Both the position numbers and the translations under genes were made by a program. The notes under the pieces are model-generated. The model saw nothing but the letters and a program-made list of their open reading frames with translations, was not told where the DNA came from and ran no database searches. This document shows, piece by piece, positions 42,848-50,996 of a stretch of DNA of 64,000 nt. The first letter of the stretch is position 1. Every line of letters starts with the position of its first letter. Origin of the DNA: Serratia rhizosphaerae (GTDB lineage Bacteria; Pseudomonadota; Gammaproteobacteria; Enterobacterales; Enterobacteriaceae); NCBI RefSeq assembly GCF_009817885.1, contig NZ_CP041764.1:4588001-4652000 (forward strand), given 5' to 3'.

Positions 42848-43258
42848 ATGTTTGATAGCAAAATCGCCTTTATCGTGCGTGACGATCTGGCCGCCTGGCA
42901 GCGGCTGAATGTGGTGGCTTTTCTGGCGACGGGGATTGCCGCAGCCGCACCGGAGATACTGGGCGAGCGCTACGTGGACGCGCACGGCCGCCATTACGGC
43001 GCGATTTCCGGCCAGCCGATGCTGATTTTTGAGGCGGACATTGCCGGGCTGCAGACCAGCCACCGAAAAGGGCTGGAGCGTGAACTCACCCTGATCCCCT
43101 ACGTGCACGCCATGTTTACCACCGGGCACGATGAAGCCAACCGTCAGGCGTTTTTGGCGGAGGATGCTGATAATCTGAATCTGGTCGGTCTGGCGCTGCT
43201 CGGGCCGAAGAAGGCGGTGGATAAGGCGATCAAGGGGTTGGCGCTGCACGGTGCCTGA
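42848..43258 (+). CDS. DUF2000 family protein
   Basis: A 136-aa protein of the DUF2000 family, a peptidyl-tRNA hydrolase 2-like fold of unknown role: FDSKIAFIVRDDLAAWQRLNVVAFLATGIAA at the N-terminus and NLNLVGLALLGPKKAVDKAIKGL at the C-terminus are typical. The frame runs back to 42770, but the start is at the GTG/ATG pair 42845/42848, downstream of GGAG. Members are often encoded beside AraC-type regulators, as here. A strong bidirectional terminator follows. Confidence 0.82.
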   Translation: MFDSKIAFIVRDDLAAWQRLNVVAFLATGIAAAAPEILGERYVDAHGRHYGAISGQPMLIFEADIAGLQTSHRKGLERELTLIPYVHAMFTTGHDEANRQAFLAEDADNLNLVGLALLGPKKAVDKAIKGLALHGA

Positions 43259-43305
43259 TTTTCAATACGCCGTGGTTTTTCCCGGTGAAGATCCGGGCAG
43301 AGGGC

Positions 43306-43333
43306 AAAGACGGCGGTATGGCCGCCGTCTTTT
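43306..43333. terminator. Bidirectional terminator between the DUF2000 gene and metQ
   Basis: An 11-bp perfect stem, AAAGACGGCGG (43306-43316) and CCGCCGTCTTT (43322-43332), with a 5-base loop. The A and T ends provide a short U-tract in both directions, serving the two convergent genes. Confidence 0.85.
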
Positions 43334-43352
43334 AGCTGGCCGAGGATGTCAA

Positions 43353-44153
43353 TTACCAGCCTTTAATCGCGTCGCCTTTATACACTTCCATCGCCTTGTC
43401 GGCGACGGCCTGGGACTGGAAGGCGTCTTTCAGTTCCTGAATCTTCTTGCTGTCCTTATTATCTTCGCGCGCCACAATCGCGTTGACGTACGGCGAGTCT
43501 TTCTCTTCCATGAACAAGCCGTCGCGCACCGCAGACAGCCCGGCCTGGGCGGAGAAGTTGGTGTTGATAATCGAGATCGCCACGTTCGGATCGTCCAGCG
43601 TGCGCGCCAGCTGCGGCGTATCCACCTCAACAATCTTCAGGTTTTTCGGGTTGGCGGTGATATCCATTTTGCTCGGCAGGTAACCCACGCCGTCTTTCAG
43701 CGTAATCAGCCCCTGCGCCTGCAGCAGCAGCAGGCTGCGGCCCAGCGTGGTGACCTCGTTGGAGATGGTGATGGTGGCGCCGTCTTTTAACTCGCTGATA
43801 TTTTTTATCTTGTGCGAGTAGGCGGCGATCGGGAACACAAAGGTTTTGCCGACGATGGCAAACTTATAGCCGCGCTCCTTCGACTGATCCTCCAGGTAAG
43901 GCAGCGTCTGGAAGGCGTTGGCGTCGACATCTTTATTGTTTAACGCTTCGTTAGGCAGCACGTAATCGTTAAAGGAGATAACGTCGACATCCAGATTATA
44001 TTTGTCTTTTGCCACCTGCTGGACGACTTTCCAGATGGCTTCATCCGGGCCGGTATTGATCGCCACTTTAACGTTATGATCGTTATCCGGTGAACAGGCG
44101 GATAACAACACGGCGGACGTGGCGATTAACGCCGAAAACAGCAGTTTTTTCAT
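43353..44153 (-). CDS. metQ: MetQ/NlpA-family substrate-binding lipoprotein
   Basis: A 266-aa lipoprotein of the methionine-type ABC uptake family. Lipobox LLSAC places the lipidated cysteine at residue 20. VKVAINTGPDEAIWKVVQQVAKDKYNLDVDVISFNDYVLPNEALNNKDVDANAFQTLPYL is the family signature (NxALxxxxxDANxFQH in MetQ). The ATG at 44153 follows GGAGAG. No metN or metI gene is adjacent, so it is an orphan binding protein that would have to use a permease encoded elsewhere. D-methionine, L-methionine or a relative is the probable ligand. Confidence 0.9.
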   Translation of the reverse strand: MKKLLFSALIATSAVLLSACSPDNDHNVKVAINTGPDEAIWKVVQQVAKDKYNLDVDVISFNDYVLPNEALNNKDVDANAFQTLPYLEDQSKERGYKFAIVGKTFVFPIAAYSHKIKNISELKDGATITISNEVTTLGRSLLLLQAQGLITLKDGVGYLPSKMDITANPKNLKIVEVDTPQLARTLDDPNVAISIINTNFSAQAGLSAVRDGLFMEEKDSPYVNAIVAREDNKDSKKIQELKDAFQSQAVADKAMEVYKGDAIKGW

Positions 44154-44276
44154 CAACAATACTCTCCGGTATCAATTAGTTAACCGATACTATGATATTC
44201 ATTATCCGGTGTATAGTTGTTTGCTGAAATCATTCTTCCTCCCGGCGCTAACGCGCGGGGCCACGCCGCCGGTGGC

Positions 44277-45182
44277 TTATTGCGCGCGTTGCGGCGCGGC
44301 GTGACGGGCGGCAAACGCCGCCAGTTGACGGTTGAAGCGCGGCGCCTCCTCAATAAACGGCGCGTGGCCGGAGTCGTCATAGATCTGGCTCTCAATGCGC
44401 GGGTTGACGCTTCGCGCTCTGGCCAGTGATGCCTGCGGATTGACCAGCGCATCATGCCGGCCATAGATAAACAGCAGCGGCGCACGGACGTTTTTCAGCC
44501 CCTGCTCAAGCGGGATGGTCATCGTCGGTACCGCACGCTGCATCGGCCAGGCGGCAAGCGCCGCATTGGCCAGCAGCCGTTCGAACGTTACCCGATCCGG
44601 CTGCTGATAAAAGCACAGGCGCAGAAAGGCGCGCTCGCCGTCCAGGTGGGTGCCGAGCCGCTCGGCGGTCATCGCGCTATAAACCTGCGGATGGGCGGGG
44701 ATCAGGTCAGGGGTTAATTCCACCACGCCGTCGACATAGACGGCGCCGCTGATGTTGCTGTCGCCGTAGGCCGCCAGGTAGTTGGTGATCACCGCGCCGC
44801 CCAGCGACCAGCCGACCAGCAGCGGTCGCCGGGCCTGCGCGTTGTTGATGACGGCAGCCAGATCGTCTGCCCAGCGTTTGCCGTCGCGGTACGCCGCTTC
44901 CTGCTGCGGTTTGCCGGACAGACCGTGGCCGCGCAGATCAAAGGTGATGAGCCGGTAGCGCTGCAGCTGCGGGGCCTGTTGCTGCTGCGTCCAGTTCAGA
45001 TGGCTCCCCAGCAGGCCGTGGATAAAGATAATCGGCGGGCCGGCGGGGTTGCCCGATTCCTGCACGGCGATCTGCACACCGTCGGGCGCGCTGACGGTGT
45101 AGTGTTTCTCTGCGGCGGGCAGGGTGGCGGAAACCAGCGCCAGCATCAGCGCCAGAATAAGGTGACGAAGGGATAACGGCAT
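44277..45182 (-). CDS. Exported alpha/beta hydrolase
   Basis: A 301-aa alpha/beta hydrolase with a signal peptide (residues 1-24, MPLSLRHLILALMLALVSAT then LPAA). The oxyanion region is IIFIHGLLGS, the nucleophile S126 is in VGWSLGGA, the acid is in FIYGRHDALVNP and the histidine in DDSGHAPFIEEAPRFN. The ATG at 45182 follows CAGGAG. It is divergent from the MerR gene, with a 22-bp perfect palindrome between them, so it is probably the regulator's target. Substrate unknown; an esterase or lactonase is possible. Confidence 0.88.
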   Translation of the reverse strand: MPLSLRHLILALMLALVSATLPAAEKHYTVSAPDGVQIAVQESGNPAGPPIIFIHGLLGSHLNWTQQQQAPQLQRYRLITFDLRGHGLSGKPQQEAAYRDGKRWADDLAAVINNAQARRPLLVGWSLGGAVITNYLAAYGDSNISGAVYVDGVVELTPDLIPAHPQVYSAMTAERLGTHLDGERAFLRLCFYQQPDRVTFERLLANAALAAWPMQRAVPTMTIPLEQGLKNVRAPLLFIYGRHDALVNPQASLARARSVNPRIESQIYDDSGHAPFIEEAPRFNRQLAAFAARHAAPQRAQ

Positions 45183-45222
45183 AAAAAGCTCCTGTCTCAA
45201 TAACGATTCCCGGCTATGCTAA

Positions 45223-45244
45223 ACCCTGACATTAATGTCAGGGT
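45223..45244. promoter_or_regulatory. 22-bp perfect palindrome, MerR operator
   Basis: Half-site ACCCTGACATT followed directly by its reverse complement, centred between 45233 and 45234, in the 86-bp gap between the divergent hydrolase and MerR genes. MerR-family proteins bind such palindromes inside promoters with an overlong spacer. I expect control of the hydrolase promoter and autoregulation. Confidence 0.8.
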
Positions 45245-45268
45245 CAAGCGGTGATTCAGGGGGGAGCG

Positions 45269-45634
45269 ATGCAGTTATCAATCGGGGAGCTGGCGCAAAA
45301 AACCGGCGTCAGCGTACGGGCGATCCGCCATTACGACGCGCAGGGGCTGGTAACCTCAACGCGCGCCGAGAATGGTTACCGTTATTTTTCCCAACGGGCG
45401 GTCACTCAGGTACGCCAGATTCGGCGGCTGATTGGCATCGGGTTCAGCATTGCGGAGATCCGTGCGTTTCCGGACTGCATGCTGTTGGTAGAAGGCGCCG
45501 CGTTTTGTCCGGAAACGCAGGCGGTGCAGTATCAACGCCTGGCGGATATCGAACGGCAGATTGACGAACTGGAGCAGCGGCGGGCACGGCTGATGGCGAC
45601 GCTGGCCAGCGCGCTGCCGGGGAATAACGCTTAA
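45269..45634 (+). CDS. MerR-family transcriptional regulator
   Basis: A 121-aa MerR regulator from the ATG at 45269 (GGGGGAG upstream; the frame starts at 45251). The winged-helix N-terminus is MQLSIGELAQKTGVSVRAIRHYDAQGLVTSTRAENGYRYFSQRAVTQVRQIRRLIGIGFSIAEIRAF and is followed by a coiled coil (RLADIERQIDELEQRRARLMATL). A single cysteine pair (C of DCMLL and FCPET) is present but not in the metal-binding arrangement of ZntR or CueR. The 22-bp palindrome just upstream is the expected operator; its 3' end overlaps the convergent grpB-like gene by 4 bp. Confidence 0.9.
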   Translation: MQLSIGELAQKTGVSVRAIRHYDAQGLVTSTRAENGYRYFSQRAVTQVRQIRRLIGIGFSIAEIRAFPDCMLLVEGAAFCPETQAVQYQRLADIERQIDELEQRRARLMATLASALPGNNA

Positions 45635-46248
45635 TTCGCGCCGTTAGCCAGAGCGGCGAAAATTTTTGCGTAAATCTGCCGCACGGTCTCCTGCTTGTTG
45701 CGGTTGTAATCGGTCATGGTGTTTACGCCTTGCTTTGCGCGCCGTTTACTGGCGGCGTACAGCTGCCGATCTTCAGGATGCGCGATCAGCCAGTCGCGGA
45801 ACAGCCGGTGACGCAAATGCTCGGGGCTGCCGGCGGCAAAAACGTGCAGATTGATCTGCGGCGCGTCCAGCCGCAGCATCCGGTGCTGATACCATGACGG
45901 CTCGCGCACGGTATGAGTATAGCCTAATGCGGTCAACGGCGGTATGTAGCCCGCTTCATACGCCGGGTCGGCCACCAGCAGATCGATATCGATAATCGGC
46001 TTGGCCGCCAGCGCCGGCACCGCGGTGGATCCCACATGCTCAATATGCAGCGCGTATGACCCCAACGTGCGCTCAAGCCGCACCTTTTCCTGTGCGAAGC
46101 GCTGCGGCCAAGACGGGTCATAGTCGACGACGTCGATCTCCTCCACCCGTGGTTTGCCGGCAACCCAGGGGTTTTCATCAGGATCGCCGTCGGCGAAGAT
46201 CATCACGGCGGCGCGTTCGGCGGGAGTGAGGGGAAATGGCGCTGACAT
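45631..46248 (-). CDS. GrpB family protein (nucleotidyltransferase fold)
   Basis: A 205-aa GrpB-domain protein: VDYDPSWPQRFAQEKVRLERTLG, then the conserved IEHVGSTAVPALAAKPIIDIDLLVADP (nucleotidyltransferase-like GS...DxD) and NLHVFAAGSPEHLRHRLFRDWLIAHPEDRQLYAASKR. About 45 residues precede the core. The family is widespread but its substrate is not established. The stop overlaps that of the convergent MerR gene. It ends upstream with a short gap containing the GAPDH terminator. Confidence 0.87.
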   Translation of the reverse strand: MSAPFPLTPAERAAVMIFADGDPDENPWVAGKPRVEEIDVVDYDPSWPQRFAQEKVRLERTLGSYALHIEHVGSTAVPALAAKPIIDIDLLVADPAYEAGYIPPLTALGYTHTVREPSWYQHRMLRLDAPQINLHVFAAGSPEHLRHRLFRDWLIAHPEDRQLYAASKRRAKQGVNTMTDYNRNKQETVRQIYAKIFAALANGAN

Positions 46249-46272
46249 AATGACTCCGTTATCGAAAGAGAC

Positions 46273-46297
46273 AAAAAAACACCGCCGTCGGCGGTGT
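46273..46297 (-). terminator. Terminator after the GAPDH gene
   Basis: On the minus strand the stem ACACCGCC/GGCGGTGT with a 3-base loop is followed by seven T (46279-46273). It lies 35 bases after the stop of the GAPDH gene and between it and the GrpB gene. Confidence 0.85.
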
Positions 46298-46331
46298 CGT
46301 CAGTATAGCCTTGAACCTTGCGCAAAGGGAC

Positions 46332-47342
46332 TTATAAGCCGCGTTTTTCCATCAGCAGCGCCAGATCGATCAGGCGGTTGGAGAAGCCCCATTCGTTATC
46401 ATACCAGGCGAGAATTTTCACCATCTTGCCGCCAATCACCAGCGTCGACAGCCCGTCAATAATTGAAGAACGCGGATCGCCGCGGTAGTCGCTCGATACC
46501 AGCGGCTCATCGCTGTAGCCCAGAATGCCCTGCAGCGGGCCGGATGCGGCGGCGCTGCGGAACGCGGCATTAATTTCTTCAGCCGTCGCCTCGCGCTGCA
46601 GGTTGACCGTTAAATCGACGATGGACACTACCGGTACCGGAACACGCAGCGAATAGCCGGTCATCCGGCCGTCCAGTTCGGGGATCACTTTGCCGATCGC
46701 CTTGGCGGCGCCGCTGGAGTACGGCACGATGGAAACGGCGGCGGCCCGTGCGCCGCGCAGATCTTTTTCCGGCTGGTCGTGCAGCGCCTGGCTGTTGGTA
46801 TAGGCGTGGGTGGTGTTCATCAGGCCATGTTCAATGCCGAATGCCTGATGCAGCACCTGGGCGGCAGGCGCCAGACCATTGGTGGTGCAACTGCCGTTGC
46901 TGACCACCTGATGCCGCGCCGGATCGTACTGCGCGTCATTGACGCCCATCACGATGGTGATGTCGTCATCCTTGCCCGGGGCGGAAATAATCACGCGTTT
47001 GGCGCCGCCGTGGGTGATATGCGCCATCGCTTTGGCTTTCTCGGTGAATAAGCCGGTGGCTTCGATAACCACGTCCACCCCGGCGCTGCGCCAGGGGATC
47101 GCCGCCGGATCCCGTTCTGAAAACACGCGGATCGTCCGGCCATCAACCTTCAGCTGGCCTTCACCGGCCTCGACCTCCGCCGCGAATGTGCCGGCCAGTG
47201 AATCATATTTCAGCAGATGGGCCAGGGTGCGGCTGTCGGTGAGATCGTTAACCGCCACGACCTGAAAATCTGTCCGTCCAAGCGCGGCGCGCAACACGTT
47301 ACGTCCAATCCTGCCGAAGCCGTTGATGCCTACGTTGACCAT
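46332..47342 (-). CDS. Glyceraldehyde-3-phosphate dehydrogenase, type I (paralogue)
   Basis: A 336-aa type I GAPDH, converting glyceraldehyde 3-phosphate to 1,3-bisphosphoglycerate with NAD(P). VGINGFGRIGRNVLRAAL is the dinucleotide-binding start; catalytic C152 is in SNGSCTTNGLAP, where the housekeeping enzyme usually has SNASCTTNCLAP; NTTHAYTNSQ and WYDNEWGFSNRLIDL complete the signature. The departures and the lone location beside unrelated genes mark it as a secondary isoenzyme rather than the glycolytic gapA. It has its own terminator. Confidence 0.92.
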   Translation of the reverse strand: MVNVGINGFGRIGRNVLRAALGRTDFQVVAVNDLTDSRTLAHLLKYDSLAGTFAAEVEAGEGQLKVDGRTIRVFSERDPAAIPWRSAGVDVVIEATGLFTEKAKAMAHITHGGAKRVIISAPGKDDDITIVMGVNDAQYDPARHQVVSNGSCTTNGLAPAAQVLHQAFGIEHGLMNTTHAYTNSQALHDQPEKDLRGARAAAVSIVPYSSGAAKAIGKVIPELDGRMTGYSLRVPVPVVSIVDLTVNLQREATAEEINAAFRSAAASGPLQGILGYSDEPLVSSDYRGDPRSSIIDGLSTLVIGGKMVKILAWYDNEWGFSNRLIDLALLMEKRGL

Positions 47343-47421
47343 GATGAACTCCTTCGTTATCGGTGTCTGTCGTCAATGTAGTGCGGTGCAGTTTTGTCGT
47401 AAATGACAATAAACAATCAAT

Positions 47422-48399
47422 TCAGGACGGATGTCGTGCGCAAAAGCGCTGCCGGTACTCCGTCGGCGTCAGCTGCAGGTTTCTCTCGAACACCCGGCGC
47501 AGATTGAGGCCGCTGCCGAAACCGGTGTCCACGGCGATCTGCTCAATGCCCTGCGTCGTTTGCTCCAGCCGCTGTCTGGCGGCGTTCAGGCGTACTTCTT
47601 CCACGTATCTGGCCGGCGTGACGCCGGTGGCGCGGGTAAACACCCGGGTGAAATTGCGTGGGCTCATGGCGACGCGCTCCGCAAGCTGGGTGACGGAGAG
47701 CGGTTGCGTGAGGTTCTCCGCCAGCCAGGTCTGCAGCTGACAGATAGGGCCGTCACCGGCCTGATGCAGCAGGTAACTGCTGAACTGCGCCTGTCCGCCG
47801 GGACGCCGCAGGAACATCACCAAATCCTGCGCCACATCCCGCGCCAGGCTGAAACCGTGATCTTCTTCAACCAGCGCCAGGGTCAGGTCGAAGCCGGAAC
47901 TGACGCCGGCCGAGGTCCAGATATTGCCGTCCTGCACATAGATCGGCCCTCTGTCGACCGTTACCTGCGGAAACTCCGCCTGCAGACGTTCCAACAGCCG
48001 CCAGTGGGTCGTGGCGTGACGGCCGTTCAGCAAGCCGGCCTGCGCCAGCAGCAGCGCACCGCCGCAGATTGAGGCGATCCGGCGGGCGTGGTGCACCGCC
48101 TGCTGCAGCCAGTGCACCACGCCCAGGTTCTCGGCGTCGGACTGGCCCTTATTGGCGACCATCACGGTGTCGTAAGGATGCGTAGGGTCAAGATCGCACA
48201 GCCGCCGATCGGCCAGCAGATTCAGGCCTGAGACGCCGTGCACCACCCGGTGCGACTGGGTGGTGGCCACCGTTACCCGATAGGGGGCGCCGGGGGCATT
48301 CTGCGGCAGCAGGCGGTTGGCCTGCGTCAGAATATCGGCGACGCCCGCCGCCTCAAACAGCATGCCCCCGTCGGGGACGATAATCAGAAAATCATGCAT
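47422..48399 (-). CDS. GlxA-family regulator (DJ-1/PfpI plus AraC)
   Basis: A 325-aa regulator with an N-terminal DJ-1/PfpI-like domain (residues about 1-190; nucleophile-elbow region ARRIASICGGALLLAQAG) and a C-terminal AraC helix-turn-helix (LSVTQLAERVAMSPRNFTRVFTRATGVTPARYVEEVRLNAARQRLEQTTQGIEQIAVDTGFGSGLNLRRVFERNLQLTPTEYRQRF). Such proteins respond to amidated or nitrogenous metabolites in several species. It lies upstream of and divergent from the alpha/beta hydrolase gene at 48685 across 285 bases, so it is a candidate regulator of it. Confidence 0.92.
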   Translation of the reverse strand: MHDFLIIVPDGGMLFEAAGVADILTQANRLLPQNAPGAPYRVTVATTQSHRVVHGVSGLNLLADRRLCDLDPTHPYDTVMVANKGQSDAENLGVVHWLQQAVHHARRIASICGGALLLAQAGLLNGRHATTHWRLLERLQAEFPQVTVDRGPIYVQDGNIWTSAGVSSGFDLTLALVEEDHGFSLARDVAQDLVMFLRRPGGQAQFSSYLLHQAGDGPICQLQTWLAENLTQPLSVTQLAERVAMSPRNFTRVFTRATGVTPARYVEEVRLNAARQRLEQTTQGIEQIAVDTGFGSGLNLRRVFERNLQLTPTEYRQRFCARHPS

Positions 48400-48684
48400 G
48401 GCGGATAAAGTCTCATTGATATGAATAGAGACAAGTTTAAGGCCTGCGCGGGGGGCGTGCCAGTCCTGATGTAACCGGCAGGGTCATCCCCGCTTGTGAT
48501 GCTGAGCAGAGCTTCTGCCCGCCACACGGTATTGATTAAAAATGGCGCATTGATCAATCAAAACGATAGAAAATAGCGTCGTGATGAATGTCCGTACCAC
48601 CACTATCCTTAAACAGAGCCGCTGCCGGCATAACCGTGCAATCGGCGAAGTGAGTTCACACCATAAACCTGAGGGAGAAATGCA

Positions 48685-49518
48685 ATGGGATTTGTCACAA
48701 CGAAAGACGGCGTCGAGATTTTCTACAAAGACTGGGGCCCGAAGGATGCACAGGTTATCTTTTTCCACCACGGCTGGCCGTTGAGTTCAGATGACTGGGA
48801 TGCGCAGATGCTGTTTTTCCTGGCGCACGGCTACCGCGTCGTTGCTCACGATCGCCGTGGGCACGGGCGTTCCAGCCAGGTTTGGGACGGACACGATATG
48901 GACCACTATGCCGATGACGTGGCGGCGGTGGTTGATCACCTCGGTATTCAAAAAGCGGTGCACGTCGGCCACTCAACCGGCGGCGGCGAGGTGGCGCACT
49001 ATATTGCCCGCCACGGTGACAGCCGCGTCGCCAAGGCGGTGCTGATCAGCGCGGTGCCGCCGCTGATGGTGAAAACTGACGCCAATCCCGGCGGCCTGCC
49101 CAAATCGGTGTTCGATGATATGCAGGCGCAGCTGGCCGCCAACCGGGCGCAATTTTATCATGACGTGCCGGCGGGGCCGTTCTACGGCTACAACCGTCCC
49201 GGCGCGCAGCCTTCCGAAGGCATCATCAGAAACTGGTGGCGTCAGGGCATGATGGGCAGCGCCAAGGCGCACTATGACGGCATTGTCGCCTTTTCACAGA
49301 CCGACTTCAGCGACGATCTGCGTAGCATCACCATTCCGGTGCTGGTGATGCACGGCGACGACGATCAGATTGTGCCTTATGACAATTCCGGCCCGCTGTC
49401 GGCCAAGCTGTTGCCCAACGGCACGCTGAAAACCTATCACGGTTTCCCGCATGGCATGCCGACCACCGAGGCAGAGACGATCAACGCCGATCTGCTGGCA
49501 TTTATCCAGAACGGTTAA
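48685..49518 (+). CDS. Alpha/beta hydrolase, non-haem chloroperoxidase/arylesterase type
   Basis: A 277-aa cytosolic alpha/beta hydrolase close to cofactor-free haloperoxidases (perhydrolases) and arylesterases: TTKDGVEIFYKDWGPKDAQVIFFHHGWPLSSDDWDAQM, VAHDRRGHGRS, nucleophile S97 in VGHSTGGGEVAHY, acid in VMHGDDDQIVPY and histidine in HGFPHGMPTT. These enzymes hydrolyse esters and, with peroxide and an organic acid, form peracids. GAGGGAG precedes the ATG. A strong terminator follows, so it is monocistronic. Confidence 0.92.
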   Translation: MGFVTTKDGVEIFYKDWGPKDAQVIFFHHGWPLSSDDWDAQMLFFLAHGYRVVAHDRRGHGRSSQVWDGHDMDHYADDVAAVVDHLGIQKAVHVGHSTGGGEVAHYIARHGDSRVAKAVLISAVPPLMVKTDANPGGLPKSVFDDMQAQLAANRAQFYHDVPAGPFYGYNRPGAQPSEGIIRNWWRQGMMGSAKAHYDGIVAFSQTDFSDDLRSITIPVLVMHGDDDQIVPYDNSGPLSAKLLPNGTLKTYHGFPHGMPTTEAETINADLLAFIQNG

Positions 49519-49530
49519 TCCGCTTGCCTG

Positions 49531-49555
49531 AGCCGGGGGAAACCCCGGCTTTTTA
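49531..49555 (+). terminator. Rho-independent terminator after the hydrolase gene
   Basis: The perfect stem AGCCGGGG/CCCCGGCT with a GAAA tetraloop is followed by five T's after the stem's terminal T. It starts 12 bases after the stop codon. Textbook form. Confidence 0.92.
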
Positions 49556-49761
49556 TATTACCCTGCAGAATCGCGAAGCAATGCCTTTTGCTTACTGAAA
49601 TCTCCCTACCGCCAGTTCCTACCTCAACGAGGCAATAAACCGCTCGTTGTCGTTCTCCGTGGCCGACCTCGCAATCCCCGGGTAAAGTCATGGCGCCATG
49701 GCTGTTTTTCGCGTAACGTCTTCTGATAATTTCTTATCATTTATCTCATGTTGGAAGAGCG

Positions 49762-50796
49762 ATGGCGGCAAAAAAAGTGACGCTGGCGGAGATCGCCAGG
49801 CAGGCGCAGGTGGGGATCGCCACGGTTGACCGGGTGTTGAACAACCGGGCGCCGGTGAGGCCGGGTACGGAACGTAAGGTGCTGGAGACCGCCCGGCGGC
49901 TGGGCTTTAATCTGGAGCAATCCCATTACCGACTGGTGGCCGGCAAGTCAGCGGTCAGCCTGAAAATGGGTTTTATTCTGCTGCGCGAATCGCACTCTTT
50001 TTATCACCTGCTGAGCGAGGCGCTGCAGCAGCATGCGGCACCTTACCATCACTCACAACAGGCGCCGATATTTATCCATCACGATATTAACGCCATTGAA
50101 CATACCGTGGCGGCCATTGAGCAGCTCAGCGAACAGGTGGATGTCATCGGCCTGGTCGCGTTGGATAACCCGCTGATTCGCCATGCCGTGGAGCAGGCGG
50201 TCGCCAGAGGGGTACAGGTTTTCACGCTGTTTTCGGATCTGTCCGCACCAGGGCGGACGGGCTATATCGGCATGGACAACCAAAAAATGGGGCGTACCGC
50301 CGCCTGGGCCATTGACCGTATGAGCCGGCCCGACGGCGACATCGGGATTATCATTGGCGATAACCGGTTTATGTGTCAGGAGACCTGTGAGATCAGCTTT
50401 CGCTCCTATCTGCGGGAGCAGGGTAAAGGGCGAAGGGTACTGGAGCCGGTGCTGGGCCATGAGCAACAGCAGCAGGCGTTTGCCGTCACGGAACGCCTGC
50501 TGCAGCAGTACCCCGCGCTGACGGCTCTCTATGCGCCGTGCGGCGGCGTGGAAGGCATCATCGACGCACTGCGCCAATACGGCAGGCAGCAGGAGGTGAT
50601 GCTGGTCTGCCATGGCCCGGTTCAGGGCGGCGAACTGGCGCTGATCGACGGCAGCGTGGATGTGATGCTGTCGCAGCGGCTGGACGGGTTGGCGACGGCG
50701 GTGATACGCACCTTCGTCAATGCCGCGCTGCAGACGCCGGGCGGCTTTATCAGCGCTCTCCAGCCGTTTGATATCATCACCAAAGAAAACCTCTGA
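49762..50796 (+). CDS. LacI-family transcriptional regulator
   Basis: A 344-aa LacI/PurR-type repressor: helix-turn-helix and hinge VTLAEIARQAQVGIATVDRVLNNRAPVRPGTERKVLETARRLGF, then a periplasmic-binding-like sensor domain (VDVIGLVALDNPLIRHAVEQAVARGVQVFTLFSDL; GYIGMDNQKMGRTAAWAIDRM). The shape of the sensor (type 4 binding-protein-like) fits a sugar or inositol ligand. It precedes and is collinear with an MFS-TIM barrel-Gfo/Idh operon; paired inverted repeats between them are the probable operators. Confidence 0.92.
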   Translation: MAAKKVTLAEIARQAQVGIATVDRVLNNRAPVRPGTERKVLETARRLGFNLEQSHYRLVAGKSAVSLKMGFILLRESHSFYHLLSEALQQHAAPYHHSQQAPIFIHHDINAIEHTVAAIEQLSEQVDVIGLVALDNPLIRHAVEQAVARGVQVFTLFSDLSAPGRTGYIGMDNQKMGRTAAWAIDRMSRPDGDIGIIIGDNRFMCQETCEISFRSYLREQGKGRRVLEPVLGHEQQQQAFAVTERLLQQYPALTALYAPCGGVEGIIDALRQYGRQQEVMLVCHGPVQGGELALIDGSVDVMLSQRLDGLATAVIRTFVNAALQTPGGFISALQPFDIITKENL

Positions 50797-50825
50797 TTCC
50801 GTAAAAAACCTTCACCTTGTCATCG

Positions 50826-50846
50826 CTCCACGCTTCATGCGTGGAG
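50826..50846 (+). terminator. Hairpin after the LacI gene
   Basis: An 8-bp perfect stem CTCCACGC/GCGTGGAG with loop TTCAT, 30 bases after the LacI stop codon. No U-tract follows, so it may terminate weakly or separate expression of the regulator from the operon. Confidence 0.45.
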
Positions 50847-50921
50847 TGGCGCTGGTTTGTCGCTATTTTTGATAAAAAACCATCATCTAGACTATCAAAA
50901 TAAATATGACTCTCGTCAAAA

Positions 50922-50960
50922 AATGAAAATTTCATCGTTGCTGACAATGAAATTTTCATT
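50922..50960. promoter_or_regulatory. Paired LacI-type operators upstream of the sugar operon
   Basis: Two 14-bp arms, AATGAAAATTTCAT (50922-50935) and ATGAAATTTTCATT (50947-50960), are exact reverse complements across an 11-base spacer. Each arm is itself nearly palindromic. They lie 36-75 bases before the transporter start and 3' of the LacI gene, so they are the expected repressor sites. Confidence 0.75.
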
Positions 50961-50996
50961 CAATACTGAGGGCATTTCCTCGACAGGGTGAACGGC

